Origin: Cyclobacteriaceae bacterium
GTDB lineage: Bacteria; Bacteroidota; Bacteroidia; Cytophagales; Cyclobacteriaceae
Assembly (NCBI GenBank): GCA_016787755.1
Contig: JAEUUA010000023.1
Coordinates: forward strand, 112,613 to 176,612
Reading direction: 5' to 3'
DNA: 64,000 nucleotides
Shown here: positions 45,504 to 54,191 of the stretch, in pieces
How positions within the stretch are numbered: position 1 is the stretch's first letter
How the letters are laid out: each line of letters opens with the position of its first letter
Translations under genes and position numbers: made by a program
Notes under the pieces: generated by a model
Seen by the model: only the letters and a program-made list of their open reading frames with translations
What the model was told of the DNA's origin: nothing
The model's database searches: none

Positions 45504-46853
45504 TTATCTAAACACCTGAATCAATCCGTACACTCCTACCCATGTGATGGAAAACAAGCTTATCCAAAAAAGAATGTTATACCCCGAACTGGTTGCTAAT
45601 TCTTGCTTGCCCCTATACTTAAAGTTCCAGGCAGCATAGATGACGAGAATAAGCATAACCGAACCCACAATGCCACCCGATAGCACCATGAGAACGGGCA
45701 ATTGAATGAAAAGAAACATGCCCGCCCACACGAATGGAAAAATTATCCCGAGCAGGGAAATTACTTTGTTTCTTTTCACTTGATCGGAGAAATCGAGCCA
45801 ACCAATCTGACCCGAGAGGTCGGTGAATACCCGAGTCCAATAAGCCAGGGTAGCATACACACTGGAAAACAAAACAAAGAAAGCACCTACGAGGTACATT
45901 GTTTTTATTCCGTTACCCAATGACTGCGTATAAATAAGCGCCAGTGTTTCAATCACTTGATTTCCCTGGGGTACGGTTTCACGGCCATGCAAAATGGCGG
46001 CTCCTAATAAATAAAACGTTACTGTAACAAGCGTGTAGATAATCATCGCCACCACGGCATCTATGTACATCACGTTGATCCAGCCTTGCGCTCTTTTTTT
46101 CCACTCCGGTGTATGAGTGGGTGGACCCGAATGACTGGCATATCCTTTTTCAATGCACCAATAATTGTAGGCTATAATTTCATCGCTTGCTACTCCGGTT
46201 ATTCCAAAGGCACCCAAAGCAATCCCTATTTCTGTGGGCGTGAGTTTAAATCGTTGCCCATGTACCATATCCGATAAGGAGAAAGCAAACTCTGTAAACT
46301 GAATTGAAAAAAGGGAAGCCAATGTAAGCACAGTAAAAAGTAAAATCATAAGCAACGATACTTTTTCGATCATAGCATACTTACCATTATAAATCAACGC
46401 TGCTGCACATGTTGCAATGATCAGCACCCACACCACAATGCTGACAGCCGGAAAAAGTAAATGCATCACCACGGAAGCACTCCCAATGATTCCACCAATC
46501 TGAACTACTTTAAGAGTTTGCAAGATTAACAACGTCCACACCGACCAGTTTGCATTTCCCATGCGCAAACCGGGCAACTTGTTAAATGATTGTCCAGCTG
46601 TTTCTCCTGTTAGAATGGCATGCCGCCCAAATTCCAATTGCACAGCAACTTTGGCAAGACAACTAATAATGATAATCCATAACGCAGCAAAGCCCGCACT
46701 GGCACCAAGCACTGTGGTAGCGATCAATTCACCAGAACCTACAATAGAAGCAGAAAGAATAAAGCCCGGTCCTAAAAATTTCAAACTCGCCATAAAAGAA
46801 CGCGGGGGTTCCTTTATCGTGTGTTCACTGATGATGTAGGGATCGGTAGTCAA
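45504..46853 (-). CDS. NRAMP-like divalent-metal transporter (divergent subgroup)
   Basis: This 449-residue protein has about eleven predicted membrane helices in the LeuT-like fold of the NRAMP family. The first helix region reads GPGFILSASIVGSGELIATT, with GSG where canonical transporters carry DPGN. The sixth-helix region reads ITGVASDEIIAY in place of the MPH metal-binding motif. The protein is therefore in a divergent NRAMP-related group whose substrate may not be Mn(II) or Fe(II). The frame starts with TTG at 46853; an ATG at 46793 (MASLKFLGPGF) is an alternative. No operon partner is apparent. Confidence 0.78.
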   Translation of the reverse strand: MTTDPYIISEHTIKEPPRSFMASLKFLGPGFILSASIVGSGELIATTVLGASAGFAALWIIIISCLAKVAVQLEFGRHAILTGETAGQSFNKLPGLRMGNANWSVWTLLILQTLKVVQIGGIIGSASVVMHLLFPAVSIVVWVLIIATCAAALIYNGKYAMIEKVSLLMILLFTVLTLASLFSIQFTEFAFSLSDMVHGQRFKLTPTEIGIALGAFGITGVASDEIIAYNYWCIEKGYASHSGPPTHTPEWKKRAQGWINVMYIDAVVAMIIYTLVTVTFYLLGAAILHGRETVPQGNQVIETLALIYTQSLGNGIKTMYLVGAFFVLFSSVYATLAYWTRVFTDLSGQIGWLDFSDQVKRNKVISLLGIIFPFVWAGMFLFIQLPVLMVLSGGIVGSVMLILVIYAAWNFKYRGKQELATSSGYNILFWISLFSITWVGVYGLIQVFR

Positions 46854-46969
46854 ATATTTTTTAATTAATAACCGTCACTCTTCAATGCTACGGTAGGGAT
46901 TAGTGCGGGCAGCTCGCACCGTTTGAGAGCTAATAAATTATATGATCGCCATCACCTTTCGAGTGGTAA

Positions 46970-48967
46970 TCACTCATTCTTTTTCAATTCGTTTCGGAAG
47001 AACTTATCGTCATCATCTTCCCCCTTTTGGATGAGGGCTCCAATCTCGAGAATCTTAAATTCTGTTCTTCGATTTCGTTGGCGGCCTACAGGGTTATCGC
47101 TGCCGTCAGGATTGGTATTCCGGGCAATCGGTTTGGATTCACCATATCCTTTTGCTACCAGTCTTGCCGGATCAATCCCCTTCTTAATAAGATAATTAAC
47201 TGTGGCCTCCGCCCTACGCTGCGATAACTGAATGTTATATGCATCAGATGCAATACTATCTGTATGTGAACCCATTTCAATCTTCAAGTCAGAGTTATCA
47301 TTGAGAAGGGTAACAAGTTTATCCAACTCTCGTGCAGCTTCTTTTCTGATAACCGCAGAATCGTACCCAAAATAAATATTCTCCAACCTGAAAATCTTAT
47401 TCCGCTCTTTTCGATCTAAAACAAGAATCGTGTCAAGCGTAATGTTAGTGACCAGTTCTTTCAATGATTCTAGTGGCACGGACTTTCCAATAGTAGTATA
47501 TGATTGTCGCTTGGTAATAAATCCATCCGTTTCGCCCAGCAACGAGTAATCTTCATTTTCATACACCCTAAAAAGAAACTTACCGTCATTGCCGGTAACA
47601 AAATCCTGCATCACTTCCCCATCCTGATCAAGCAAAGCAACTTTTGTGTTTGGTAAAATTTCGCGGGTACTGTCCTTACGAGTCATGTACGTGATGCCTT
47701 GCAAATAATAGTTTACAACTTTTAAATCAGGATCTTCATTTATAAACGTATAGATGTCATCATCACCCATTCCCCCTTCGCGATTAGAGGTAAAAAATCC
47801 GCGATCAGCCTTGAATAAATAAATTCCAAAATCATCAGCTGAAGAATTGACAGGTTGTCCTAAGTTTTGAACAACTGTTTTTCCATTGGCCCGCTTTACT
47901 TCAAAAATATCCAGCATCCCATAGCCAGGATGTCCATCGGAAGAAAAAAACATTTTGCCACTCTCTGAAACATAGGGGAACAACTCTTCGCCTGCCGTAT
48001 TGATTTCAGGTCCCATATTTTTTACTCTACCAAAACGACCTCTGCCATCCATTTGTGCAGAATAAATATCCAAGCCACCAAAACCACCTTTGCGGTTAGA
48101 GGAGAAATAAAGAGTTCTTCCATCCGGACTTAATGCAGGAGTAGATTCCCAGGATTCAGGCAGATTGATGTTTATTGGTGTTGGTTCAGCCCACTGGCCA
48201 TTGCGGAAGCGGGACAAGTATAAATCCACATCAATAGCTCCTTTCCGTCTGCCGTTGTTCCCCTTAGCAAAAATCATTGTCTTGCCATCGGGGGTAAAGG
48301 TGATGCACCCCTCATTGATGTTTGATTCGTTGATGAAGCTGGGCAACGGTGCAATGGTACTGGCATTTACATTGGCGCCATTGGTTTCTGCTTTATAAAT
48401 ATCGGTGAAAGGAGTTCCTGTTGCCTCATAAATCCGGGAATTACTCCGTGAAGAAGTAAAGTACAATTCGTTGTTGGAATACACCGGAGCATACTCAGTA
48501 AACGGAGTATTAATGGCTTCGAGGTTTTTTATTTTATAGTAACTCTTTTTTTGAGAAAGTTTGTCGAGGTAGTCGAGGCCATCAATCTCTCTGCGGGCAC
48601 GGTCTTTTATCTTGTCATTGTCGGTGGAGCTTTCCAACTCGTCTAACACAGTGCGTGCCTCGGCATACTTTGCGTTCGCTTGAAGTGATTTAGCGTAATA
48701 TAATTTAACGGAATCCGGATTTACTCCTTTGCCCTTTGCACGGGCATAAAAGGGTTCAGATTCTTTAATGCGGTTAGAGAGCCGGTAGGATTCTGCCAGG
48801 AAATAGTTTGCTTTGCCATTGTTGGGCTCCTTTTTAAGGACACCCCGATAATAGCCGATTACCTTCTCGTACTTGCCATAGCGGAATGACTTCATTGCCT
48901 TTTTTTCGGGGCTACAACCTGCAAACACAATCAATCCCGCCAATACCAATGCAACGATAACTCTCAT
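46970..48967 (-). CDS. OmpA-family lipoprotein with TPR and PD40 repeats
   Basis: This 665-residue protein has a signal ending in AGC (Cys19), so it is a lipoprotein. TPR-like helices follow (about 25-125), then WD40/PD40-like repeats (TPDGKTMIFAKG, SPDGRTLYFSSN, FFTSNREGG) to about 410. A carboxypeptidase-like beta-sandwich lies near 430-520. The C-terminal OmpA peptidoglycan-binding domain covers 540-655, with LKIEMGSHTDSIASDAYN and QRRAEATVNYL. It ties the outer membrane to peptidoglycan and may be part of the gliding or secretion envelope machinery; related proteins (PorE/PG-binding) accompany T9SS. The specific role is inferred. Confidence 0.86.
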   Translation of the reverse strand: MRVIVALVLAGLIVFAGCSPEKKAMKSFRYGKYEKVIGYYRGVLKKEPNNGKANYFLAESYRLSNRIKESEPFYARAKGKGVNPDSVKLYYAKSLQANAKYAEARTVLDELESSTDNDKIKDRARREIDGLDYLDKLSQKKSYYKIKNLEAINTPFTEYAPVYSNNELYFTSSRSNSRIYEATGTPFTDIYKAETNGANVNASTIAPLPSFINESNINEGCITFTPDGKTMIFAKGNNGRRKGAIDVDLYLSRFRNGQWAEPTPININLPESWESTPALSPDGRTLYFSSNRKGGFGGLDIYSAQMDGRGRFGRVKNMGPEINTAGEELFPYVSESGKMFFSSDGHPGYGMLDIFEVKRANGKTVVQNLGQPVNSSADDFGIYLFKADRGFFTSNREGGMGDDDIYTFINEDPDLKVVNYYLQGITYMTRKDSTREILPNTKVALLDQDGEVMQDFVTGNDGKFLFRVYENEDYSLLGETDGFITKRQSYTTIGKSVPLESLKELVTNITLDTILVLDRKERNKIFRLENIYFGYDSAVIRKEAARELDKLVTLLNDNSDLKIEMGSHTDSIASDAYNIQLSQRRAEATVNYLIKKGIDPARLVAKGYGESKPIARNTNPDGSDNPVGRQRNRRTEFKILEIGALIQKGEDDDDKFFRNELKKNE

Positions 48968-49003
48968 AAAAACTTGTAAGGCTAAAAATACGAAATATTA
49001 ATA

Positions 49004-49507
49004 CTACTGAGTTAACGCAGTTTTAGGTAAATATTTTGCCAGCCACGACTTTTCTACAGGAATTGTGTTGGCAGATTCCCATTCACCCTTCGTTGCTGCC
49101 AGGGTATGAAAGGTGAGGGTGTCTGATCTTAAATCGCCTGATGCAAAGCGTGCCTTCAAATTAGAAAGTGGAACCAGGACCACCCGATTGTTAATAAGAA
49201 AAGGAATTGCCGAACGATCTAAAAAATCGATCCCTGTTGCCGTTTGAATTTGCCTTAAGACTCCCACCGAACTATCGATGGAACATCCGCTTGGATTCTG
49301 AAAATTCTCATCCAATGCCATCACAATAAACTGGTTTCGTTCGATTTTGTAAGAAGTTCTCAGGGGTTCGCCATGGGCCGCCCATTTTGCGCAAAATGAT
49401 TCAAGTAAGTCGCTTACAGATTTCTCTTCTGCTTGCGTGAATGCCCGGGTTCCTGTATAAATCCAAACCCTACTCTCACTCGGTAATTCTTCAAAGGGTA
49501 AATACAT
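49004..49507 (-). CDS. Conserved Bacteroidota protein of unknown function
   Basis: This 167-residue soluble protein starts MYLPFEELPSESRVWIY. I recall this family as conserved in Bacteroidota, where database names such as 'ABC transporter ATPase' have been attached to it. No Walker A, Walker B or signature motif is present, so that name is not supported. It is an alpha/beta protein with a NPSGCSIDSSVGVL segment near 85-98. It lies 36 nt upstream of the OmpA lipoprotein gene on the same strand and after the Fe-S oxidoreductase pair, separated from them by an inverted repeat. Confidence 0.7.
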   Translation of the reverse strand: MYLPFEELPSESRVWIYTGTRAFTQAEEKSVSDLLESFCAKWAAHGEPLRTSYKIERNQFIVMALDENFQNPSGCSIDSSVGVLRQIQTATGIDFLDRSAIPFLINNRVVLVPLSNLKARFASGDLRSDTLTFHTLAATKGEWESANTIPVEKSWLAKYLPKTALTQ

Positions 49508-49531
49508 GATATAATATTTTAAATTGATGAT

Positions 49532-49613
49532 GGACGAGGTAAATGACGAAGGACGATTTACAAGGTACGAATTGCTCGCGAGGCTAAATACTTCGTCATT
49601 TTTTAGTTCGTCC
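49532..49613. repeat. Imperfect inverted repeat with heptad words
   Basis: AATGACGAAG at 49542-49551 is exactly complementary to CTTCGTCATT at 49591-49600, and GGACGA at 49532-49537 to TCGTCC at 49608-49613. The left half also has ACGANNN units at a 7-nt step from 49546 to 49573. The element fills the gap between the Fe-S protein stop and the next gene and may act as a processing or termination hairpin. A T-run between the arms is on the wrong side for a simple terminator. Confidence 0.55.
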
Positions 49614-50393
49614 TCATTTCATTGTCTCCGCTATTAGCTCTGCCAAATCCTTCACCTTCACTTCTGCTTCCTTTTCTTTGCTCTTTACGCCATCGGTCAT
49701 CATGGTCATACAAAACGGACAAGCCACAGCAATGGTTCCTGCACCTGTCGATAATGCCTCTTCAGCGCGCTCAACGTTAATATCTTTGTTTCCTTTCTCA
49801 GGTTCTTTAAACATTTGCGCTCCACCAGCCCCACAACATAAACCGGTTGTGCGGCAACGTTTCATCTCTACCAAATCAGCATCCAAGGCTTGAAGCACTT
49901 CGCGTGGAGCTTCATAGATATTATTTGCCCTGCCTAAATAACAGGAATCGTGATACGTAATTTTTTTTCCCTTGAAGGATCCTCCCTCAGCCAGTTTTAT
50001 TTTACCATCATTGATTAACTGTTGAAGAAAGGTAGAGTGATGAATTACTTCATAGTTCCCGCCCAACTCCGGATACTCATTCTTTATGGTATTGAAACAA
50101 TGGGGGCAAGCCGTTACAATCTTCTTTACATTATACCCATTGAGCACCTGGATATTGCTCATCGCCTGCATCTGAAACAGAAATTCATTGCCTGCTCTGC
50201 GCGCAGGATCACCCGTGCATGATTCTTCCGTGCCTAATACTGCAAAGTTAGTTCCTACAGCATTCAGGATTTTTACAAATGCTTTGGTTACTCGCTTGGC
50301 GCGATCGTCAAACGATCCGGCACATCCCACCCAAAAAACTATTTCGGGTGATTCGCCTTTAGCAGTAAGTTCGGCAAGAGTTGGTGCGTTCAT
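49614..50393 (-). CDS. CCG-domain Fe-S oxidoreductase (HdrB/GlpC-like subunit)
   Basis: This 259-residue cytoplasmic protein has two cysteine-rich CCG domains. The first has WVGCAGSFDDRA, EESCTGDPARRAG and CPHCFNTI. The second has HDSCYLGRANN, LCCGAGGAQMF and CPFCMTM. These bind Fe-S clusters in heterodisulfide-reductase subunit B, glycolate oxidase GlcF and succinate-dehydrogenase E relatives. It follows the membrane subunit gene by 19 nt. The pair resembles the electron-transfer module that links a donor (for example an ETF or a lactate/glycolate oxidase) to the quinone pool. The donor is unknown. Confidence 0.88.
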   Translation of the reverse strand: MNAPTLAELTAKGESPEIVFWVGCAGSFDDRAKRVTKAFVKILNAVGTNFAVLGTEESCTGDPARRAGNEFLFQMQAMSNIQVLNGYNVKKIVTACPHCFNTIKNEYPELGGNYEVIHHSTFLQQLINDGKIKLAEGGSFKGKKITYHDSCYLGRANNIYEAPREVLQALDADLVEMKRCRTTGLCCGAGGAQMFKEPEKGNKDINVERAEEALSTGAGTIAVACPFCMTMMTDGVKSKEKEAEVKVKDLAELIAETMK

Positions 50394-50412
50394 TCAAATA
50401 TTCTTTAGATAG

Positions 50413-51720
50413 TTACTCTTTACTCCAATTAAATCGATCGCTGGGCGAAAATTTCCAAGGGGCAAAACTGGTTTCAATGTTTTGAAACATATTGTTCCAT
50501 TGAGCAGGTGAACCCGATTCTTCCATAGCAACATAACGTCTCAGTTCCAAAATAATTTCCAAGGGATTAATCATGATGGGACAAGCCTCAACACATGCAT
50601 TACAACTTGTGCAGGCATTAATTTCTTCTTTAGTGATGTAGTCGTTTAACAAAGTCTTTCCATCATTCAAACCTTGTCCGCCCGCTATTAAACTCTTTCC
50701 TACTTCCTCCATACGGTCACGAGTATCCATCATGATCTTGCGAGGCGAAAGTTTCTTTCCCGTAAGGTTAGCCGGGCACTCTGCTGTGCAACGACCACAC
50801 TCGGTGCATGAGTAAGCTGCCATTAAATTTGTGCGACTAAGATCGTTTATATCCTTGGCCCCAAATCTCCCAGGTTCAGCAGGAGTTGCTGGCGCTTCTG
50901 TTGTTAGACCAAGCATCGACTTCACCTCGTTTGTCACGATGGGCATATTGTTGATATGACCTTTTACTTCCAGCTTGGCAAAATACGTATTGGGGAAAGC
51001 CATGAAAATATGTAAGTGCTTTGAGTAGGTGACATAAACGGTAAACCCAAGAATACCCACAATGTGAAACCACCACGCAAAACGTTCTATAATAATAAGG
51101 GTTGATGTTTCCAGGTTTGAAAACAAAGGAATCAAGAACGAACTGAAGAAAAGGCTGCCGGTTGCTACATAATGATCATCGCGTATTTGCAGAATCTGAT
51201 CACTCGCATTCATCGTAAGAATGGCAATCATTAAAATACTTTCAATTACCAGAATCAAGTTGCCATCAAGTTTCGGCCAGCCTTTCATCTCCACAGATTG
51301 AAAGCGCGCCACTTTAATTACATTTCTTCGGATTAGAAAAATGATACACGCCAACAGAACAGCAATAGCGAGAAACTCAAACACATTCATCAACACATTG
51401 TAAAAGCCACCTAAGTAAGGAGCGAAGACTCGATGCGTGCCTACTACGCCATCAATTACAAACTCAAGCACTTCCAGGTTTATCACAAGAAAACCGATAT
51501 AAATAAAGAAGTGAAAGATTGCAGGTATTAACTTCTTGAACATCTTCTTTTGTCCGAACGCAATCAACAACATGTTTTGCAACCGTGCCCCAGAATCACC
51601 TTTTACCTCGTTCCTCTTACCGAGTTGAATATTCCCACGAATACGCAACACTCTTTTACGGATGAAGTAAACCGCAATTGCCAGGGTGATGACGAAAAGA
51701 ATTTGCTGTAATACAGCCAT
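50413..51720 (-). CDS. Membrane Fe-S protein (NarI-like helices plus two [4Fe-4S] ferredoxin domains)
   Basis: This 435-residue protein begins with about six membrane helices of the NarI/HdrE type. Its C-terminal soluble part has two 4Fe-4S motifs, CTECGRCTAECP near 300 and CTSCNACVEACP near 360. Histidines in the helices probably ligate heme b. With the next gene it forms a two-subunit quinone-linked oxidoreductase like HdrDE or its aerobic relatives. It is the first gene of this leftward unit; an AT-rich region separates it from the tRNA promoter. Confidence 0.88.
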   Translation of the reverse strand: MAVLQQILFVITLAIAVYFIRKRVLRIRGNIQLGKRNEVKGDSGARLQNMLLIAFGQKKMFKKLIPAIFHFFIYIGFLVINLEVLEFVIDGVVGTHRVFAPYLGGFYNVLMNVFEFLAIAVLLACIIFLIRRNVIKVARFQSVEMKGWPKLDGNLILVIESILMIAILTMNASDQILQIRDDHYVATGSLFFSSFLIPLFSNLETSTLIIIERFAWWFHIVGILGFTVYVTYSKHLHIFMAFPNTYFAKLEVKGHINNMPIVTNEVKSMLGLTTEAPATPAEPGRFGAKDINDLSRTNLMAAYSCTECGRCTAECPANLTGKKLSPRKIMMDTRDRMEEVGKSLIAGGQGLNDGKTLLNDYITKEEINACTSCNACVEACPIMINPLEIILELRRYVAMEESGSPAQWNNMFQNIETSFAPWKFSPSDRFNWSKE

Positions 51721-51801
51721 AGCAGAAAATTTAGCGGGAAGTTAGTTTACCCTTACGGTTGAATCAAATTTTATAACAAAACCCGAAAAATTGAGGCTGG
51801 G

Positions 51802-51832
51802 TTTGCACCAAATTGAAATTTGCATACTTTTG
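51802..51832 (+). promoter_or_regulatory. Bacteroidota-type promoter for tRNA-Phe
   Basis: TTTG at 51802-51805 and TACTTTTG at 51825-51832 are separated by 19 nt, an exact match to the phylum consensus TTTG-N19-TAnnTTTG. Transcription would start near 51839, about 25 nt before the tRNA 5' end. Confidence 0.8.
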
Positions 51833-51863
51833 TGACCCCATCAGCTAAAAAGGCTGGTTTTTA

Positions 51864-51936
51864 GGTGACGTAGCTCAGTTGGTAGAGCAAAGGACTGAAA
51901 ATCCTTGTGTCGGGGGTTCAATTCCCTCCGTCACCA
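51864..51936 (+). tRNA. tRNA-Phe (GAA)
   Basis: A complete 73-nt cloverleaf can be drawn. The acceptor stem is GGTGACG (51864-51870) with CGTCACC (51929-51935) and an A discriminator at 51936. The D stem is GCTC/GAGC. The anticodon stem is AAGGA/TCCTT with loop CTGAAAA, anticodon GAA at 51897-51899. The T stem is GGGGG/CCCTC with loop TTCAATT. The CCA end is not encoded. A strong promoter precedes it and a hairpin terminator follows, so the gene is a single-tRNA transcription unit. Confidence 0.97.
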
Positions 51937-51937
51937 C

Positions 51938-51968
51938 AAAGCCCTCTTAATTTTAAGAGGGCTTTTTT
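51938..51968 (+). terminator. Rho-independent terminator after tRNA-Phe
   Basis: A near-perfect palindrome with GCCCTCTTAA and TTAAGAGGGC arms around a short loop is flanked by AAA on the left and a run of six Ts on the right. It starts one base after the tRNA. Confidence 0.9.
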
Positions 51969-52003
51969 ATTTTACTGCAATAGCTTGTGCTGCCAACCTA
52001 TAA

Positions 52004-52205
52004 GTTCTTGTGGTCGCTGACCAACAAGTTTACTGCTCTTTATACTTATGTATCTCTTTTGTCAGGTTGCGGGTCAGGCGACCCGCAACAACTAATTTTT
52101 GACCAACGACAACTGAGTGTTCTTTTTAGTTCTTGGTGGCCAACCAACAAGTTCACGATGCTTCAGACCCGCAAAAACTAACTTTTGAACAACAACAACT
52201 GGGGG
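52004..52205. repeat. Two imperfect direct repeats with a perfect hairpin
   Basis: Two related blocks lie in tandem. GTTCTTGTGGTCGCTGACC and its following bases from 52004 recur as a diverged copy from 52128. GACCCGCAACAACTAATTTT at 52080 recurs with about 34 of 40 matches at 52166. Between the two parts of the first copy, TTGCGGGTC (52067-52075) and GACCCGCAA (52080-52088) form a perfect 9-bp hairpin with loop AGGC. The second copy lacks about 40 nt, including the left arm. The stretch lies between tRNA-Phe and a small membrane-anchored protein gene, and no coding frame crosses it. Confidence 0.7.
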
Positions 52206-52255
52206 TTTAATAATACTTTGCCGAACTGTGAAACCTTAAAAAAATATTGTGCCCT

Positions 52256-52819
52256 TTAGTTCCTTCTTGTGATATCAAGAGAATAATGGTATGGTAAAAT
52301 ACCTTCATTATATAGTTCAAGATCAACATCATCTTTCTTGAAGACTTCAGTAATAACTCGTGCAATCAAATATCCGCTGTATCTAACACGTGTGCCTGCA
52401 TCAATTATAAAATATTCAATCGGATATTCTGCCATGTTAAAATTTTCTGATTCATCTTTTAGAACCTGCAATAAGGTATTCTTTTGATCTGAAGTTAATG
52501 GCTTAATCGGTATGTATATTGCTAAGCCAAAATTAGCATCTTTAATGTTTTTGATTACCTCCGGGAAATGAGATCGATGCATTATTTGGATTATAGTGCT
52601 GCCATTGGATTTTATATTCAGTAAAAAATCTCGATTAAATTTTTGAATGGAGAATTTGAAAATTATTTCCCTGACAATAATCTTAATCTTTGAAGTTAAC
52701 TTCAAAGATTTGTACTTTATCTCGTTCGTGCCTTTCTTATCCCTATTTTTGATTACAATTAATCTTAACAGGAAGGCAGATAAAAAACCTAGTACAAAAG
52801 CAAAAATTAAATTTATCAT
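52256..52819 (-). CDS. Hypothetical protein with N-terminal membrane anchor
   Basis: From the ATG at 52819 the protein has 187 residues: one N-terminal membrane helix (residues 2-20), a basic stretch, then a soluble alpha/beta domain of about 130 residues (FGLAIYIPIKPL, PIEYFIIDAGTRVRYSGYLI). I do not recognise a family. A seven-residue upstream extension beginning with a non-ATG codon is possible. It stands between the repeat region and the HI0933-type flavoprotein gene. Its base composition is noticeably more AT-rich than that of its neighbours, so recent acquisition is conceivable. Confidence 0.65.
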   Translation of the reverse strand: MINLIFAFVLGFLSAFLLRLIVIKNRDKKGTNEIKYKSLKLTSKIKIIVREIIFKFSIQKFNRDFLLNIKSNGSTIIQIMHRSHFPEVIKNIKDANFGLAIYIPIKPLTSDQKNTLLQVLKDESENFNMAEYPIEYFIIDAGTRVRYSGYLIARVITEVFKKDDVDLELYNEGILPYHYSLDITRRN

Positions 52820-52913
52820 AGGCAAGCTTCTTCTTTGCAAATTTTCTTGTATTACTTGCTCGTTTAGGCTAAGGCGATCCAGCTAACAAACCAACAACAA
52901 CTTAAGACTTTTT

Positions 52914-54191
52914 TTAAGTTGCTCCAATAGCTCGCGCAGCAACCCACGCTGTACTCCATGCCGATTGAAAATTAAACCCTCCGGTTTCACCATCCACATC
53001 CAACACTTCGCCTGCAAAAAATAATCCTTGCACTTTTTTGCTCTCCATAGTTTGAAGATCAATGTCACTAAGAGCAACGCCTCCACAGGTAACAAACTCT
53101 TCTTTAAAGGTTGTCTTTCCTTTTATGTTAAACGGACATGCATATAACAGTTCAACCAACCTATTGATTTGTTTGTTTGATAATTCACTCCAGATTTTGC
53201 GTTCTTCTATCCCCGCTTTAGCGCAAAGAAACTCCCACAGTCGTTTTGGTAACTCAAACTGTGCCGCATTGAAGACAATCTTTTTATTTTCTTGTTTCAA
53301 TTTCATGAGTTCTGTTCGAACTTCAGTTTCGGGTAAGCCCGTCCAATTTACAAGTGCGGTGAATGTATAATGTTGTTGATGCAGATACACCGCAGCCCAT
53401 GCCGAAAGTTTAATAACCGCAGGGCCACTTAATCCCCAATGCGTAATAAGCACTGCGCCTGTCTGGCTAAATTTTGTTCCGGCTATTTTCACTTCTCCCT
53501 TCGGCACCGCTACACCCATCAACTGTGTAAACTCCTTGGCGGGATCGTTGAACGTAAACAAAGATGGAATGGGGTTTACAATTTCATGACCCAGGTCGGC
53601 CAACCAGCGATAGCTTTCATTTTTGTTATAGCCACCTGTCGCGATTAAAATTTTTCCCGCTGTGATTACTTCTTTGGTATGAGCTAAAAAAGCATTGCCC
53701 TTCTTTTCAATTGTTGAAACTTCACTGTTACTCTTTATTTCTATTCCTAATGTATGCGCTGCTTGAAGAAAGCAATCTATGATAGTCTGTGAGTTGTCCG
53801 TTACCGGGAACATCCGTCCATCGGCTTCAGTTTTTAATTTTACACCTTGTGCTTCAAACCAGGCAATGGTATCGGAAGCCTGAAATTTGTGAAACAGATT
53901 TTTAAGTTGACGTTGTCCACGGGGATAATGTTGAGCTAGTTCAGAAGGACTGGAACAATGATGTGTAACATTGCATCGTCCGCCACCACTCACTTTCACT
54001 TTCGATAACAGCTTACTTGTTTTCTCAAGAATGAGAATGCGCAACCCGGGATTCATCTGCGCAGCATTGATGGCTCCAAAAAAACCAGCCGCACCTCCGC
54101 CTATTACAACCAGATCGTAAGTTGTTTGACTGGATTTGTTTTCCGATCTAGGGTGCTTTGGCAATTTCGGCTTTTGTTTTTTGGGTAACAT
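52914..54191 (-). CDS. HI0933/BaiN-type NAD(P)/FAD-dependent oxidoreductase
   Basis: This 425-residue flavoprotein has the FAD-binding Rossmann motif VVIGGGAAGFFGA near residue 28-40, KVSGGGRCNVTH near 68, LIATGGYNK near 180, and a C-terminal FAD-closing segment GLFFAGEVLDVDGETGGFN. Members are aminoacetone/ketone- or bile-acid-related reductases and many are uncharacterised. The only ATG for this frame, at 54191, lies 44 nt inside the end of the MFS gene. That overlap is long. A TTG nine codons later (about 54164) is an alternative but overlaps too. Confidence 0.9.
   Translation of the reverse strand: MLPKKQKPKLPKHPRSENKSSQTTYDLVVIGGGAAGFFGAINAAQMNPGLRILILEKTSKLLSKVKVSGGGRCNVTHHCSSPSELAQHYPRGQRQLKNLFHKFQASDTIAWFEAQGVKLKTEADGRMFPVTDNSQTIIDCFLQAAHTLGIEIKSNSEVSTIEKKGNAFLAHTKEVITAGKILIATGGYNKNESYRWLADLGHEIVNPIPSLFTFNDPAKEFTQLMGVAVPKGEVKIAGTKFSQTGAVLITHWGLSGPAVIKLSAWAAVYLHQQHYTFTALVNWTGLPETEVRTELMKLKQENKKIVFNAAQFELPKRLWEFLCAKAGIEERKIWSELSNKQINRLVELLYACPFNIKGKTTFKEEFVTCGGVALSDIDLQTMESKKVQGLFFAGEVLDVDGETGGFNFQSAWSTAWVAARAIGAT

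Noticed and set aside
49004..49507. An ABC-transporter ATPase, as the conserved family is sometimes labelled.
   Set aside because: No Walker A, Walker B or ABC signature motif is present in its 167 residues.
52004..52205. A CRISPR-like array in the repeat region after tRNA-Phe.
   Set aside because: Only two diverged copies exist, with unequal spacing and no Cas genes.
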